From Aliiglaciecola sp. M165 (lineage in GTDB: Bacteria; Pseudomonadota; Gammaproteobacteria; Enterobacterales; Alteromonadaceae), in the NCBI RefSeq assembly GCF_007197995.1, contig NZ_VKKH01000003.1:186001-250000 (forward strand): a DNA stretch of 64,000 nt, in the 5' to 3' direction. The position numbers were made by a program, and so were the translations under genes. Below, piece by piece: positions 1 through 8,476 of this stretch; within the stretch, counting starts at the first letter, position 1, and each line of letters opens with the position of its first letter. The notes beneath the pieces were generated by a model that saw only the letters and a list, made by a program, of their open reading frames with translations, made no database searches and was not told where the DNA came from.

Positions 1-199
1 ATTCTGAAATATTTAACATTTCGAAAAAACGCTTTAGCGTTGGAGTGGATCCTTCCCCTACCCCCACAATACCGATTTCAGGGGATTCAACCAAGGTGAC
101 ATGAACGTTTTTATCGGCCCATTTATTAGCGAATAAATTTGCGGCCATCCAACCTGCGGTGCCACCACCCAAAATTACTATCCGTTTAAACTGCTTCAA
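1..199 (-). CDS. Flavin-dependent tryptophan halogenase-like protein, N-terminal part (continues past window edge)
   Basis: Reading the minus strand from a TTG at 199 gives 66 codons open to the window edge. The peptide opens with a dinucleotide-binding motif GGGTAGW followed by GIVGVGEGSTP, the same pair of motifs that starts the next gene, so this is a second member of the tryptophan halogenase family (PF04820). Family members use reduced FAD, oxygen and halide to halogenate indole-type substrates, although many marine members have unknown substrates. The start lies one base after the stop of the upstream halogenase gene and is preceded by AAGGTG, so the two are almost certainly translated from one message. 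Only the FAD-binding N-terminus is visible; the catalytic lysine and the WxWxIP motif would lie outside the window. Confidence 0.8.
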   Translation of the reverse strand, partial: MKQFKRIVILGGGTAGWMAANLFANKWADKNVHVTLVESPEIGIVGVGEGSTPTLKRFFEMLNISE

Positions 200-200
200 A

Positions 201-1691
201 CTACACCTTACAATAATGCTTTAGAAACTCATCATGAGTAGGCAACTGAGGAATCGGTTGTTGCTTAACATTTTTAACCGTATTTAGCATACTAAACAGA
301 CGCTCTTTGTCCAGATTGTTTGCAATAGGATGGTAATCCTTCGGCTCAATACCCTGCCCCAACATCACTTGTAACCAAGAACTCTCCAAAAACAGATCGT
401 TCTGCTCTCTGAATAGCTTCCCTGTTTCGCGGAACAATTCGATTTTGTGCGTCAGACTATCTGGGATTTGCATGTCGCGCATATTACGCCAAAACTGACT
501 GTCATCTCGTTCGTTGACGTGGTAATGCAAAATCAGAAAATCTCTGATTTGTTCATATTCCAATTCAGATTGCTGGTTGTATTCGTTAACGTTAACTGGG
601 TCGATGCCATTGTGTGGGAACAAGTGGATTAATCGCACTATCCCAGATTGAATAAGATGAATACTAGTTGACTCTAAAGGCTCCAAGAATCCACTAGACA
701 ATCCCACCGAGACCACATTTTTATTCCATTGTTTGCGGCGCCTACCGGTTTTAAAGTGAATCACTCTAGGTTCATCAAGGGCTTGTGTATCAAGGTTTCC
801 CATCAATGTGCTGGCAGCTTCATCATCCGAACAGTGATCACTACAATATACCAATCCATTGCCATTTCGGTGCTGCAAAGGTATACGCCATTGCCAACCG
901 GCTTTGTGAGCAATGGAACGGGTGTAAGGTAAGGTCTTTTCTAGTCGCTCAGATGGCACTGCAACGGCTCGGTCACAGGGCAACCAATGACTCCAATCTT
1001 CATACCCAGTGCCCAAGGTTTTCTGGATGAGCAGACCACGAAAACCTGAGCAATCAATAAACAAGTCACCAGAAATGATTTTGCCGTCATTTAATTGTAA
1101 TTGTGTCACAAATCCTGTTTGCGGATCTTGTTTTACATGTTCTACCAGGCCTTCCGTGCGGACCACTCCCATTTTCTCACTGAACGTGCGTAGAAATTTA
1201 GCATATAAAGACGCGTCAAAATGATAGGCATAAGGCAATTCTAAAATGGGATCTTTACTGTTGATATGCGCAAATTTACCTTCTAAACAGCATAAATAAT
1301 TTAAATCGTAATCCCACAGGTTAGAATCAAAACCCAGTGTTTTGGCTCTTTTCCAGAAGTGATGAAATTGACAAAACGCCATGCTTTTGCCTGGCGCACC
1401 GAAGGTATGAAAATAGCCCTCTCCCTGCACTCGCCAGTTTTCAAATTTAATGGCCAATTTAAGGGTAGCGTTTGTTTCTCGTAGAAACTCTGCTTCGTTA
1501 ATCCCCAAGACATTGTTGACCAGGCGAATTGGAGGAATGGTGGCTTCCCCAACGCCAACAGTGCCAATACTTTCAGACTCGACCAGCTCGATTTCAACGG
1601 GGCCACCGACAACTTTTTTAAGCAATGCAGCAGACAACCATCCGGCCGTTCCGCCACCAACCACTACAACTTTTTTAATGGCTTTGTTCAT
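201..1691 (-). CDS. Flavin-dependent tryptophan halogenase family protein
   Basis: A 496-residue protein of the PF04820 family. Visible signatures are the FAD-binding GGGTAGW near residue 12, GVGEATIPP near 46, a lysine (about K78) in the ATLKLAIKF segment matching the catalytic lysine of PrnA, the WQWRIP motif (WxWxIP) that keeps the enzyme from acting as a monooxygenase, and the SGFLEPLESTSIH segment holding the conserved glutamate. Length is about normal for the family. It would halogenate an indole or other aromatic with FADH2 supplied by a separate reductase; the substrate cannot be inferred. It sits downstream of a TonB receptor on the same strand behind a terminator-like hairpin and directly before a second paralogue. 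Such receptor/halogenase pairs are common in Alteromonadales, often without any natural-product cluster. Confidence 0.9.
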   Translation of the reverse strand: MNKAIKKVVVVGGGTAGWLSAALLKKVVGGPVEIELVESESIGTVGVGEATIPPIRLVNNVLGINEAEFLRETNATLKLAIKFENWRVQGEGYFHTFGAPGKSMAFCQFHHFWKRAKTLGFDSNLWDYDLNYLCCLEGKFAHINSKDPILELPYAYHFDASLYAKFLRTFSEKMGVVRTEGLVEHVKQDPQTGFVTQLQLNDGKIISGDLFIDCSGFRGLLIQKTLGTGYEDWSHWLPCDRAVAVPSERLEKTLPYTRSIAHKAGWQWRIPLQHRNGNGLVYCSDHCSDDEAASTLMGNLDTQALDEPRVIHFKTGRRRKQWNKNVVSVGLSSGFLEPLESTSIHLIQSGIVRLIHLFPHNGIDPVNVNEYNQQSELEYEQIRDFLILHYHVNERDDSQFWRNMRDMQIPDSLTHKIELFRETGKLFREQNDLFLESSWLQVMLGQGIEPKDYHPIANNLDKERLFSMLNTVKNVKQQPIPQLPTHDEFLKHYCKV

Positions 1692-1712
1692 TTTTTACCA
1701 TATTGAAAAACA

Positions 1713-1744
1713 AAAACCCCATCAGTATAAACGGACGGGGTTTT
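1713..1744 (-). terminator. Hairpin with T-tail between TonB receptor and halogenase genes
   Basis: On the minus strand AAAACCCC and GGGGTTTT pair around a 16-base loop and are followed by a T-rich run, the form of a rho-independent terminator. It lies just after the receptor stop and 22 bases before the halogenase start, so it probably lowers expression of the halogenases relative to the receptor. Confidence 0.6.
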
Positions 1745-1775
1745 GATTAATATTAAACTTCAATGTTATTGGAGA

Positions 1776-4664
1776 TTAGAACTTATAGTTCAAGCCCAAT
1801 AAGAAGTTACGACCATAAGTTTGGTACTGCGTGATTTGACGAGGATCATTACCATTTGATTGGATAGTCGCTTCGTCAGTCAAGTTTTGACCTTGAAGTG
1901 TCACACGCAATCCGTCAAGTGCATCGATACCTGACTCAGAGAAATCATAACCAATCTGAGCATCCCACTGTTCGCCACCTTGGTCAGTCGCATTAACAAG
2001 TGATAGACTTAAACCACGTGTTTCAGATAGGAACTGGTCGCGCTTTGTGCCAGAAATACGGATTTCAAAGCCACTGTTTTCGTAGTATGCCGTGAAGCTG
2101 TATGCTTCTTCAGACAAACCAGGAATACGCGAACCGTCATCAAAATCACCGTCCAGGAAGGTTGCACTAGCGACAACACCAAAACCGTCAAGTACATCTA
2201 CAACGTTGCCCAAAGGCAGGTTACCTTGTAATTCCCAACCTTTAACAGATCCTTCTAAGCCATCTTGACGAGAGCTATTGAATCCTTGGAAGGTTGCAGG
2301 CGCCTGGAACGGAGGATCCGTTTGGTCAGAAGACTGATGGAATCCCGGAATATAGAATTCAGTGAAGTCAATCTGAACATTCGACGACTCGTGCCAGTTT
2401 TTAATGTCTTTGTAGAAGTAACTGATTGCAAAGAAACCATCATCCGAGAAATAGTTCTCATAAGCGAGGTCAATCTGGTTTGCTTCAATCGGCTTCAGGA
2501 ATGGGTTACCTGAAGAAGATGACCAGGGTCCTTGACGGGGATCAGCGTTAAGAATTTGGTTGTCATTGAATGCAAAGCTAACTCGATTATTAGGTCGCAT
2601 GTCATCCATACGTGGACGAGTTAATACTTTAGCAAAAGCTGTTCTGATGAACTGATTTTCCGCGACTTCTAACGTTAAGTTTAAGCTTGGAAGTACATCT
2701 GTATACGAATCGCCTGCACTTACTTCCGTTGCATTAACAAAGCCTTCTGCGTTATTAACAGAGTCGAAACCACTTGAGCTCTGATCCGCATCAACGATTT
2801 GAACGCCAATGTTACCGCGTAGGAACATATCACCCACTTCAGTATCGATGGTCAATTTAGAGTATATAGTGGTTAGCTCCTCTTCAACTTTGTAGGTATC
2901 ACCTAAACGGTTAGTATCTAACAATTGAGCGTCTGTTGAGGTGTAAAAACCACTATTAAACAGCGACAAACTGTCGTAGGCCAAAACGCCGTTGATGCCA
3001 ATAAAACTCAGATCAGCAACACCCAATACTTCCGGAATAGGACCATCATCAGGCCATGTTGGCGCAGTTAAGAAGAAACCATTGTTGATTTTGGTTTTAG
3101 AGCGATCTGAATAAACAATACCTGCTTCAAATTCTGTGAAGATACTGAATTCAACCGCACCTTGTACTTGCAAACGGATGCTATCCAAACTTTCATCAAA
3201 CACAGATTGGTTAACAAAACCGTCTTGCGCGGTTGCTGGACCAAAATCGTCATTTCCTTGGAATTGTTGAATCGGCGCTAACGCACCACCCCAAGCTTGA
3301 GGACCCGCCAAACGAATAAGTGAAGGATCAGTCAAATCAACAGGTGCTATAGTAGGGTGATCTGAATACATCACTCCCGTCGAAGTCATTTCCCATGAAC
3401 GTGCAGTTTGAGGACGGTCAGCGATGCCGGCACGACCTACACCTGAGTAACTCTCGATATCTGTGATGTCTTTATCCACTTCACCTGTAGACAAATCAAA
3501 CTCTAGCGTCCAATCATCATTTAATTGATATTCAACATTCAAACCGAACGTGGTTAGTTCAGACGTCTGGCTACGTGCATCGTTACGCACTACTGAGAAG
3601 AAACCATCGTAATAACCTGAAGTTACCAAGCCATTTTCAACACCAGTTATGTTGTATGCGCTAGTTCCCCACTCGGCGCCACCCTCTTCCAGGCCACGGC
3701 GAACATCGTTTTCTTCGAAGTCGATATATAGAGCATCTAACTGAACTTTAAGATTGTCTGAAGGTGCCCACTCGATAACGGCAGCTACAGAAGTACGCTC
3801 TAGCAACGCTGATCGAGTGAAGGAATCGTGACCACCTAGAACCACAGAACCATCAGGAACAGCTACCGTGTCATTTCCATCAAAGCGACGAGGGTTCCAC
3901 TGAGGGTTACCATTTTCATCAAAGGTATTTTCAGGTGTTGTATTGACCCCTGCATAACCCCAACCACGGAATTGATTTTCCTGACGAGGAGATTCTAACG
4001 ATGCAACAACCAATGCCAAACCCAGTGTGTCGTCTGCAAATGAATCTACGTAGTTGAAAGATAAACGATGACCGTTGTTGTCAAAATCCGGGTTACCTGA
4101 ATCTGTTTGGTTCTTTTCGTATGATCCGTTTAGCGTGATAGTTCTTTCTTCACCTAGCGGGCTTATAGTCTGCAAATCAACAGTACCACCGATACCTTGG
4201 GTGATCATGCCTGCTTCAGGTGTTTTATAGACTAAGATGTTAGACACTATCTCTGAAGGATATAAATCAAACTCAACTCCGCGGTTGTCACCCATACCGA
4301 GCAATTCACGACCGTTTAGTGATGTACCCACGTAGTTTTCATTAAAACCACGAACAGATAAACCGCTTGTACGACCGTTACGACGCTCACCGGCAAGGCC
4401 AGGTAGACGGGCTAGAGATTCTGCAACACTGGTATCTGGCAATTTACCTATGTCTTCTGCTGAAATCGCTTCAACGATAGACGTGTTGTCCATTTTGATA
4501 GCTTGCGCTCGCATTAGACTGCCGCGAATACCGGTAACTTGGATAACTTCGGTGTCATCGCCAGCCTGCGCCTCTTGCGCAAAAGCCATTGGTGAAGTGG
4601 CACCAAAAGCAAAACCACTAGTGATCAAGGCAGCCTTGATCAAGTTAGGCTTGAAATTTTTCAT
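1776..4664 (-). CDS. TonB-dependent outer-membrane receptor
   Basis: A 962-residue outer-membrane receptor. It begins with a signal peptide ending near FAQEA, then a TonB-box-like segment (EVIQVTGIRGSL), a plug domain (LPDTSVAESLARLPGL, SVRGFNENY, GTVDLQT) and a long beta-barrel of alternating residues ending in NYKF with the terminal phenylalanine needed for barrel assembly. Size and plug wording fit the large Xanthomonas/Caulobacter-type receptors (TIGR01782), which import carbohydrates and other organic molecules with TonB energy. The ligand is not readable from sequence. It is first in a minus-strand group with two tryptophan-halogenase-like genes and divergent from a JmjC-like gene. The 5' region has a LacI-like palindrome that may control it. 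Confidence 0.92.
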   Translation of the reverse strand: MKNFKPNLIKAALITSGFAFGATSPMAFAQEAQAGDDTEVIQVTGIRGSLMRAQAIKMDNTSIVEAISAEDIGKLPDTSVAESLARLPGLAGERRNGRTSGLSVRGFNENYVGTSLNGRELLGMGDNRGVEFDLYPSEIVSNILVYKTPEAGMITQGIGGTVDLQTISPLGEERTITLNGSYEKNQTDSGNPDFDNNGHRLSFNYVDSFADDTLGLALVVASLESPRQENQFRGWGYAGVNTTPENTFDENGNPQWNPRRFDGNDTVAVPDGSVVLGGHDSFTRSALLERTSVAAVIEWAPSDNLKVQLDALYIDFEENDVRRGLEEGGAEWGTSAYNITGVENGLVTSGYYDGFFSVVRNDARSQTSELTTFGLNVEYQLNDDWTLEFDLSTGEVDKDITDIESYSGVGRAGIADRPQTARSWEMTSTGVMYSDHPTIAPVDLTDPSLIRLAGPQAWGGALAPIQQFQGNDDFGPATAQDGFVNQSVFDESLDSIRLQVQGAVEFSIFTEFEAGIVYSDRSKTKINNGFFLTAPTWPDDGPIPEVLGVADLSFIGINGVLAYDSLSLFNSGFYTSTDAQLLDTNRLGDTYKVEEELTTIYSKLTIDTEVGDMFLRGNIGVQIVDADQSSSGFDSVNNAEGFVNATEVSAGDSYTDVLPSLNLTLEVAENQFIRTAFAKVLTRPRMDDMRPNNRVSFAFNDNQILNADPRQGPWSSSSGNPFLKPIEANQIDLAYENYFSDDGFFAISYFYKDIKNWHESSNVQIDFTEFYIPGFHQSSDQTDPPFQAPATFQGFNSSRQDGLEGSVKGWELQGNLPLGNVVDVLDGFGVVASATFLDGDFDDGSRIPGLSEEAYSFTAYYENSGFEIRISGTKRDQFLSETRGLSLSLVNATDQGGEQWDAQIGYDFSESGIDALDGLRVTLQGQNLTDEATIQSNGNDPRQITQYQTYGRNFLLGLNYKF

Positions 4665-4746
4665 GTATGTGTCCCGTGTGTTGTTGAATAAGTGTTAAAT
4701 ACGTTTGTTAGTTTTTTGAAACATGAATTAACACTAATTTAAATTC

Positions 4747-4765
4747 ATGGCGATATTACCGCCAT
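4747..4765. promoter_or_regulatory. Inverted repeat ATGGCG-N7-CGCCAT upstream of TonB receptor
   Basis: A perfect 6-base inverted repeat with a 7-base spacer, about 85 bases upstream of the receptor start. This could be a regulator site or a short stem in the leader; nothing else in the window repeats it. Confidence 0.35.
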
Positions 4766-4787
4766 CACTGGCTTTGGCTCAATCTTA

Positions 4788-4801
4788 TGCATACGTATTC
4801 A
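4788..4801. promoter_or_regulatory. LacI-family-like operator
   Basis: TGCATACGTATTCA is a 14-base palindrome with one mismatched pair and a central CG, the geometry of LacI-family operators. It lies about 125 bases upstream of the TonB receptor. Many sugar-uptake TonB receptors in Alteromonadales are repressed by LacI-type regulators, but no such regulator is encoded in this window. Confidence 0.4.
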
Positions 4802-5198
4802 AAAATATGCAAAACATTTTTTTTACATAAAGTATATAAAAGCTTCGTCACTAAAAATCATTATGTCTTTGTTTATATTATCTTTTTATCTCTAAACCAT
4901 GATATTCGACGAAACAAAAAAATTGTGTAATTTGATTACATATATCAAATGTTAATAATGCGTGAACCAAATTAAAGGTAATATATTTACTCCAACATTG
5001 TTATTTTAAGATACTTTTTAAAATATTGAGACGTTTTTGACGCAAAGATAAATGTTATTTAATTACACTTTGTTAACGAATTAGAATTCTTGGGGTTAAT
5101 CTGGGTTAAACATTGTGTGTCTGTCACACTCTTTTTGAGAAGGTCATGTCATGCTACTCTTCTTAATCGTTACATATAAAAGTTAGGGATTGAACGTT

Positions 5199-6212
5199 TT
5201 GAACAAGCCTTTTGATTTACGAACCAGACCGGCACCAGAAACGATTGATTCAATCGACTCGGGTAAACTGCTTCAACGAGTATCAGAAAATAGACAACCG
5301 CTAGTGATTAAAAACTTTGCGTCACATTGGCCAATGGTGAAACAAGCGCAGGAGTCGACAAAAGACGTAGCAAAACATTTAAGCACTTTTCAAACTGGCA
5401 AAAACCTAAAGCTCGTTCGCTTGCCTAGTGAAACATCTGGCAGAATGTTTTATAGGGACGATCTTCGCGGCATGAATTTCGACGTGTCTGCACAACCAAT
5501 TCAGCAATGCATAGACAAAATGCTTGATGAGCAAGATACCGCTCGCTACTGCGTTCAATGCGTTGACGTGAAAACCGCCTTCCCGACTCTTGAGAAATAT
5601 TTTGATAATCCTCTTTTACCTAATATTTCGCCGTTTATTTGGATTGGTAATGGGATTAGAGTTGCAGCACATTTTGATGAAGCCGACAACATTGCAGTCG
5701 TTGCAGCAGGAAACCGACGCTTTACTTTATTCCCTCCAGAGCAGATCCATAACCTTTATATAGGGCCATTAGATTACACCCCGGCAGGTCAGGCGATCAG
5801 CCTGGTAGACATGCACCAACCAGATTTGGTGAAGCATCCAAAATATGAAGAGGCTTTTAACCACGCACTATCTGTCGAGCTTGAACCTGGCGATGCCATC
5901 TTTATTCCTACTCCATGGTGGCATCATGTTGAGTCGCTTTCTACATTTAATGTGTTAGTAAATTACTGGTGGAGCAATAATCAAACAACCAGCCAATTGC
6001 CGTTTCCGATGTTAATGCATGGCCTTCAAGCATTAAAGAACATGCACCCACAGGAAAAGCACGCATGGCAGCATATGATCAAACATTATTTGCTTGAAGA
6101 GTTTGGCGACCCTGCCGAGCACATTCCTGAGCAGGCAAAAGGCATTATGGGGCAACCCAATGCTAAAATCTCTCAGATGATACATCAGTGGTTGGCGAGC
6201 CAGATTAAATAA
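5199..6212 (+). CDS. JmjC/cupin-like domain protein (Cupin_8 type)
   Basis: A protein of about 337 residues of the cupin-like / JmjC family (PF13621), whose members are Fe(II)- and 2-oxoglutarate-dependent oxygenases. The metal site is visible as HFDEADN (HxD) in the middle and the distal histidine in PTPWWHHVESL near residue 240. The FTLFPPEQ segment after the HxD motif is also typical. I prefer the TTG at 5199 because TAGGGA at 5184-5189 is at normal distance from it; the upstream in-frame TTG at 5190 sits immediately on that ribosome site. The gene is divergent from the TonB receptor and its halogenases; this trio recurs in marine gammaproteobacteria. The substrate, whether a protein side chain or a small molecule, is unknown. 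Confidence 0.8.
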   Translation: MNKPFDLRTRPAPETIDSIDSGKLLQRVSENRQPLVIKNFASHWPMVKQAQESTKDVAKHLSTFQTGKNLKLVRLPSETSGRMFYRDDLRGMNFDVSAQPIQQCIDKMLDEQDTARYCVQCVDVKTAFPTLEKYFDNPLLPNISPFIWIGNGIRVAAHFDEADNIAVVAAGNRRFTLFPPEQIHNLYIGPLDYTPAGQAISLVDMHQPDLVKHPKYEEAFNHALSVELEPGDAIFIPTPWWHHVESLSTFNVLVNYWWSNNQTTSQLPFPMLMHGLQALKNMHPQEKHAWQHMIKHYLLEEFGDPAEHIPEQAKGIMGQPNAKISQMIHQWLASQIK

Positions 6213-6235
6213 CCTCAACGCAAAATAAAGTCATT

Positions 6236-6262
6236 AAAAAACCGCCAATTAAGGCGGTTTTT
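6236..6262. terminator. Bidirectional terminator between JmjC-like gene and sucD
   Basis: AAAAACCGCC, a six-base loop and GGCGGTTTTT form a near-perfect hairpin with T-runs on both strands, lying between converging genes. It should end both transcripts. Confidence 0.85.
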
Positions 6263-6294
6263 AATGCTAATTTGTTGTTAAAGCGTTTTTGCGC

Positions 6295-7167
6295 TTACCA
6301 ACCGGTAATTTCGCGTAAACCTTTACCAATTTCGGCCAACGAGCGAACAGTTTTTACACCCGCTGCTTCAAGTGCTTTAAATTTATCATCAGCAGTACCT
6401 TTACCACCTGCGATAATGGCACCGGCATGGCCCATGCGTTTACCTTCAGGAGCCGTAACACCTGCGATGTAGGAAACAACAGGTTTGGTGACATTGTCTT
6501 TGATAAATTCAGCGGCTTCTTCTTCAGCCGTACCACCGATTTCACCGATCATTACAATGGCTTCTGTCGCTGGATCATCTTGGAACAATTTTAAGATGTC
6601 GATGAAGTTAGAACCTGGAATCGGATCACCACCGATACCTACACAGGTTGATTGGCCAAAACCTTCGTCAGTCGTTTGTTTAACCGCTTCATACGTCAAA
6701 GTACCAGAGCGAGAAACAATACCCACTTTACCTGCTTTGTGAATGTGACCAGGCATAATACCAATCTTACATTCGTCTGGTGTGATAACACCTGGGCAGT
6801 TAGGACCAATCATACGCACGCCTTTTTGCGTGATGTATTCTTTCACGTAAAGCATATCGATAGTTGGAATGCCTTCAGTGATACATACGATCAGTTCGAT
6901 CCCTGCGTCAGCGGCTTCAACAATTGAGTCTTTGCAAAATGGTGCTGGTACGTAAATTACAGATGCCGTTGCGCCGGTGGCTTCAACGGCTTCACGCACT
7001 GTATTAAATACTGGAAGACCTAAGTGCTCAGAGCCACCTTTACCCGGTGTAACACCACCGACCATTTGCGTGCCATAAGCGATTGCTTGTTCTGAGTGGA
7101 AGGTACCTTGACCACCAGTGAAACCCTGACAAATGACTTTCGTGTTTTTGTCGATTAGTACACTCAT
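6295..7167 (-). CDS. sucD: Succinate-CoA ligase (ADP-forming), alpha subunit
   Basis: A 290-residue protein matching SucD in length and sequence throughout. It carries the CoA-binding N-terminal Rossmann domain ([15 protein letters not shown]), the IGPNCPGVI segment, and the phosphohistidine region near GHAGAII. With SucC it converts succinyl-CoA, ADP and phosphate to succinate, CoA and ATP in the TCA cycle, in the cytoplasm. Its start overlaps the sucC stop by four bases, so the two are translationally coupled. It is the last gene of the suc group and is followed by a bidirectional terminator. Confidence 0.97.
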   Translation of the reverse strand: MSVLIDKNTKVICQGFTGGQGTFHSEQAIAYGTQMVGGVTPGKGGSEHLGLPVFNTVREAVEATGATASVIYVPAPFCKDSIVEAADAGIELIVCITEGIPTIDMLYVKEYITQKGVRMIGPNCPGVITPDECKIGIMPGHIHKAGKVGIVSRSGTLTYEAVKQTTDEGFGQSTCVGIGGDPIPGSNFIDILKLFQDDPATEAIVMIGEIGGTAEEEAAEFIKDNVTKPVVSYIAGVTAPEGKRMGHAGAIIAGGKGTADDKFKALEAAGVKTVRSLAEIGKGLREITGW

Positions 7168-8333
7168 GCTGCACCTCCAGCTGCTGCAACAACTTTCTGA
7201 GCACCGTCAGTTAAGCTCGTTGCTGCAATAATATTTAAATCACACTCTTGCAATGTTTTCACACCTAGCTCAGCGTTGTTACCTTCAAGGCGAACAACGA
7301 CAGGAACGTTAACACCAACCTCTTCAACAGCACCAATGATGCCTTCAGCGATCATGTCACAACGAACAATTCCACCAAAAATGTTAACAAACACAGCTTG
7401 AACATTTGAATCAGACAGGATGATTTTGAATGCTTCAGTAACGCGTTCTTTAGTCGCGCCGCCACCAACATCAAGGAAGTTAGCCGGGTTTCCGCCGTGA
7501 AGTTTAACGATGTCCATCGTGCCCATCGCCAAGCCTGCACCGTTAACCATACAACCAATGTTTCCATCAAGTGCTACATAGTTAAGTTCCCACTTAGCCG
7601 CCTGTGCTTCACGGGCATCTTCTTGAGATGGATCGTGCATATCTTGTAATTTAGGTTGGCGATACATGGCATTGCTGTCGATAGCCACTTTTGCATCTAG
7701 GCAATGCAAATTACCGTCATCTTTGATCACTAGAGGATTGATTTCGATAAGTGCCACATCTAGTTCTTCAAACATTTTCGCTAAACCCATGAAGATTTTA
7801 GTGAATTGTCTGATTTGTACGCCTTCAAGACCTAATTTGAATGCAATTTCACGGGCCTGATAAGGTTGAGCGCCAACAAGTGGATCCACTTCGGCTTTCA
7901 AGATTTTTTCAGGAGTTTCTTCTGCTACTTTCTCGATTTCAACACCGCCTTCAGTTGAGGCCATGAATACGATACGACGCGAAGCACGATCAACAACAGC
8001 ACCAAGATAAAGCTCTTGGTCGATGTCTGTACAAGATTCGACAAGAATACGGCTAACGGGTTGGCCGTTTTCATCTGTCTGATAGGTCACCAAATTTTTG
8101 CCTAACCAATTTTGGGCGAATTGTTTGATTTCATCTTTTGTTTTAACCAGCTTAACGCCGCCAGCTTTACCACGTCCACCTGCGTGAACCTGACATTTAA
8201 CAACCCACTCGCTACCACCAATACGGTCAGCAGCTTCGACTGCTGCGTGAGGAGTATCCGCAGCAAAACCCTCAGAAACAGGTAAACCGTATTCTTTGAA
8301 TAACTGTTTACCCTGATATTCATGCAAATTCAT
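7164..8333 (-). CDS. sucC: Succinate-CoA ligase (ADP-forming), beta subunit
   Basis: A 389-residue protein that matches SucC along its length: the ATP-grasp N-terminus ([19 protein letters not shown]), the glycine-rich [14 protein letters not shown] segment, and the C-terminal ligase domain with [10 protein letters not shown]. It forms the nucleotide-binding half of succinyl-CoA synthetase. It overlaps sucD by four bases. Unlike the tightly packed sucA-sucB pair, it is separated from sucB by 143 bases holding two hairpins and a TATAAT box, so sucCD may be expressed partly from its own signals. Confidence 0.97.
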   Translation of the reverse strand: MNLHEYQGKQLFKEYGLPVSEGFAADTPHAAVEAADRIGGSEWVVKCQVHAGGRGKAGGVKLVKTKDEIKQFAQNWLGKNLVTYQTDENGQPVSRILVESCTDIDQELYLGAVVDRASRRIVFMASTEGGVEIEKVAEETPEKILKAEVDPLVGAQPYQAREIAFKLGLEGVQIRQFTKIFMGLAKMFEELDVALIEINPLVIKDDGNLHCLDAKVAIDSNAMYRQPKLQDMHDPSQEDAREAQAAKWELNYVALDGNIGCMVNGAGLAMGTMDIVKLHGGNPANFLDVGGGATKERVTEAFKIILSDSNVQAVFVNIFGGIVRCDMIAEGIIGAVEEVGVNVPVVVRLEGNNAELGVKTLQECDLNIIAATSLTDGAQKVVAAAGGAA

Positions 8334-8362
8334 GGTGTTTCTATCCGTTTTATTTAAGACAA

Positions 8363-8384
8363 AAGCCGCGTGAAAACGCAGCTT
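8363..8384 (-). terminator. Attenuator-like hairpin in the sucC leader
   Basis: On the minus strand AAGCTGCG and CGCGGCTT pair (one G-U) around a six-base loop and are followed by TTGTCTT. It lies 30 bases before the sucC start, downstream of a possible -10 box, so it could attenuate sucCD or stabilise the message. Confidence 0.4.
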
Positions 8385-8400
8385 GATTTAAGGTGCACGT

Positions 8401-8406
8401 ATTATA
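8401..8406 (-). promoter_or_regulatory. Possible -10 box (TATAAT) for sucCD
   Basis: A perfect TATAAT on the minus strand, 68 bases before the sucC start. No good -35 box stands 16-18 bases upstream, so this is a weak or activator-dependent promoter at best. Confidence 0.3.
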
Positions 8407-8425
8407 GGCTAAATACATGCAATCG

Positions 8426-8454
8426 GATAGATGATAACGCAGTTATCATCTATC
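8426..8454. other. Perfect 13-base-pair intercistronic hairpin between sucB and sucC
   Basis: GATAGATGATAAC and its exact complement flank a three-base loop, 22 bases after the sucB stop. On the coding strand it has no T-run after it (the T-run is on the other strand), so it is more likely a processing or 3'-stability element than a terminator of the suc message. Confidence 0.6.
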
Positions 8455-8476
8455 TTTTTCGTTGCAGACCAAAGTC

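Larger units (their letters stand above)
4665..5198. other. AT-rich divergent control region between TonB receptor and JmjC-like gene
   Basis: About 530 bases without a convincing gene. It is strongly AT-rich and holds two palindromes near the receptor side (listed separately) and long A/T runs that could carry the promoters of both divergent genes. I could not pick a single convincing -35/-10 pair. Confidence 0.6.
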
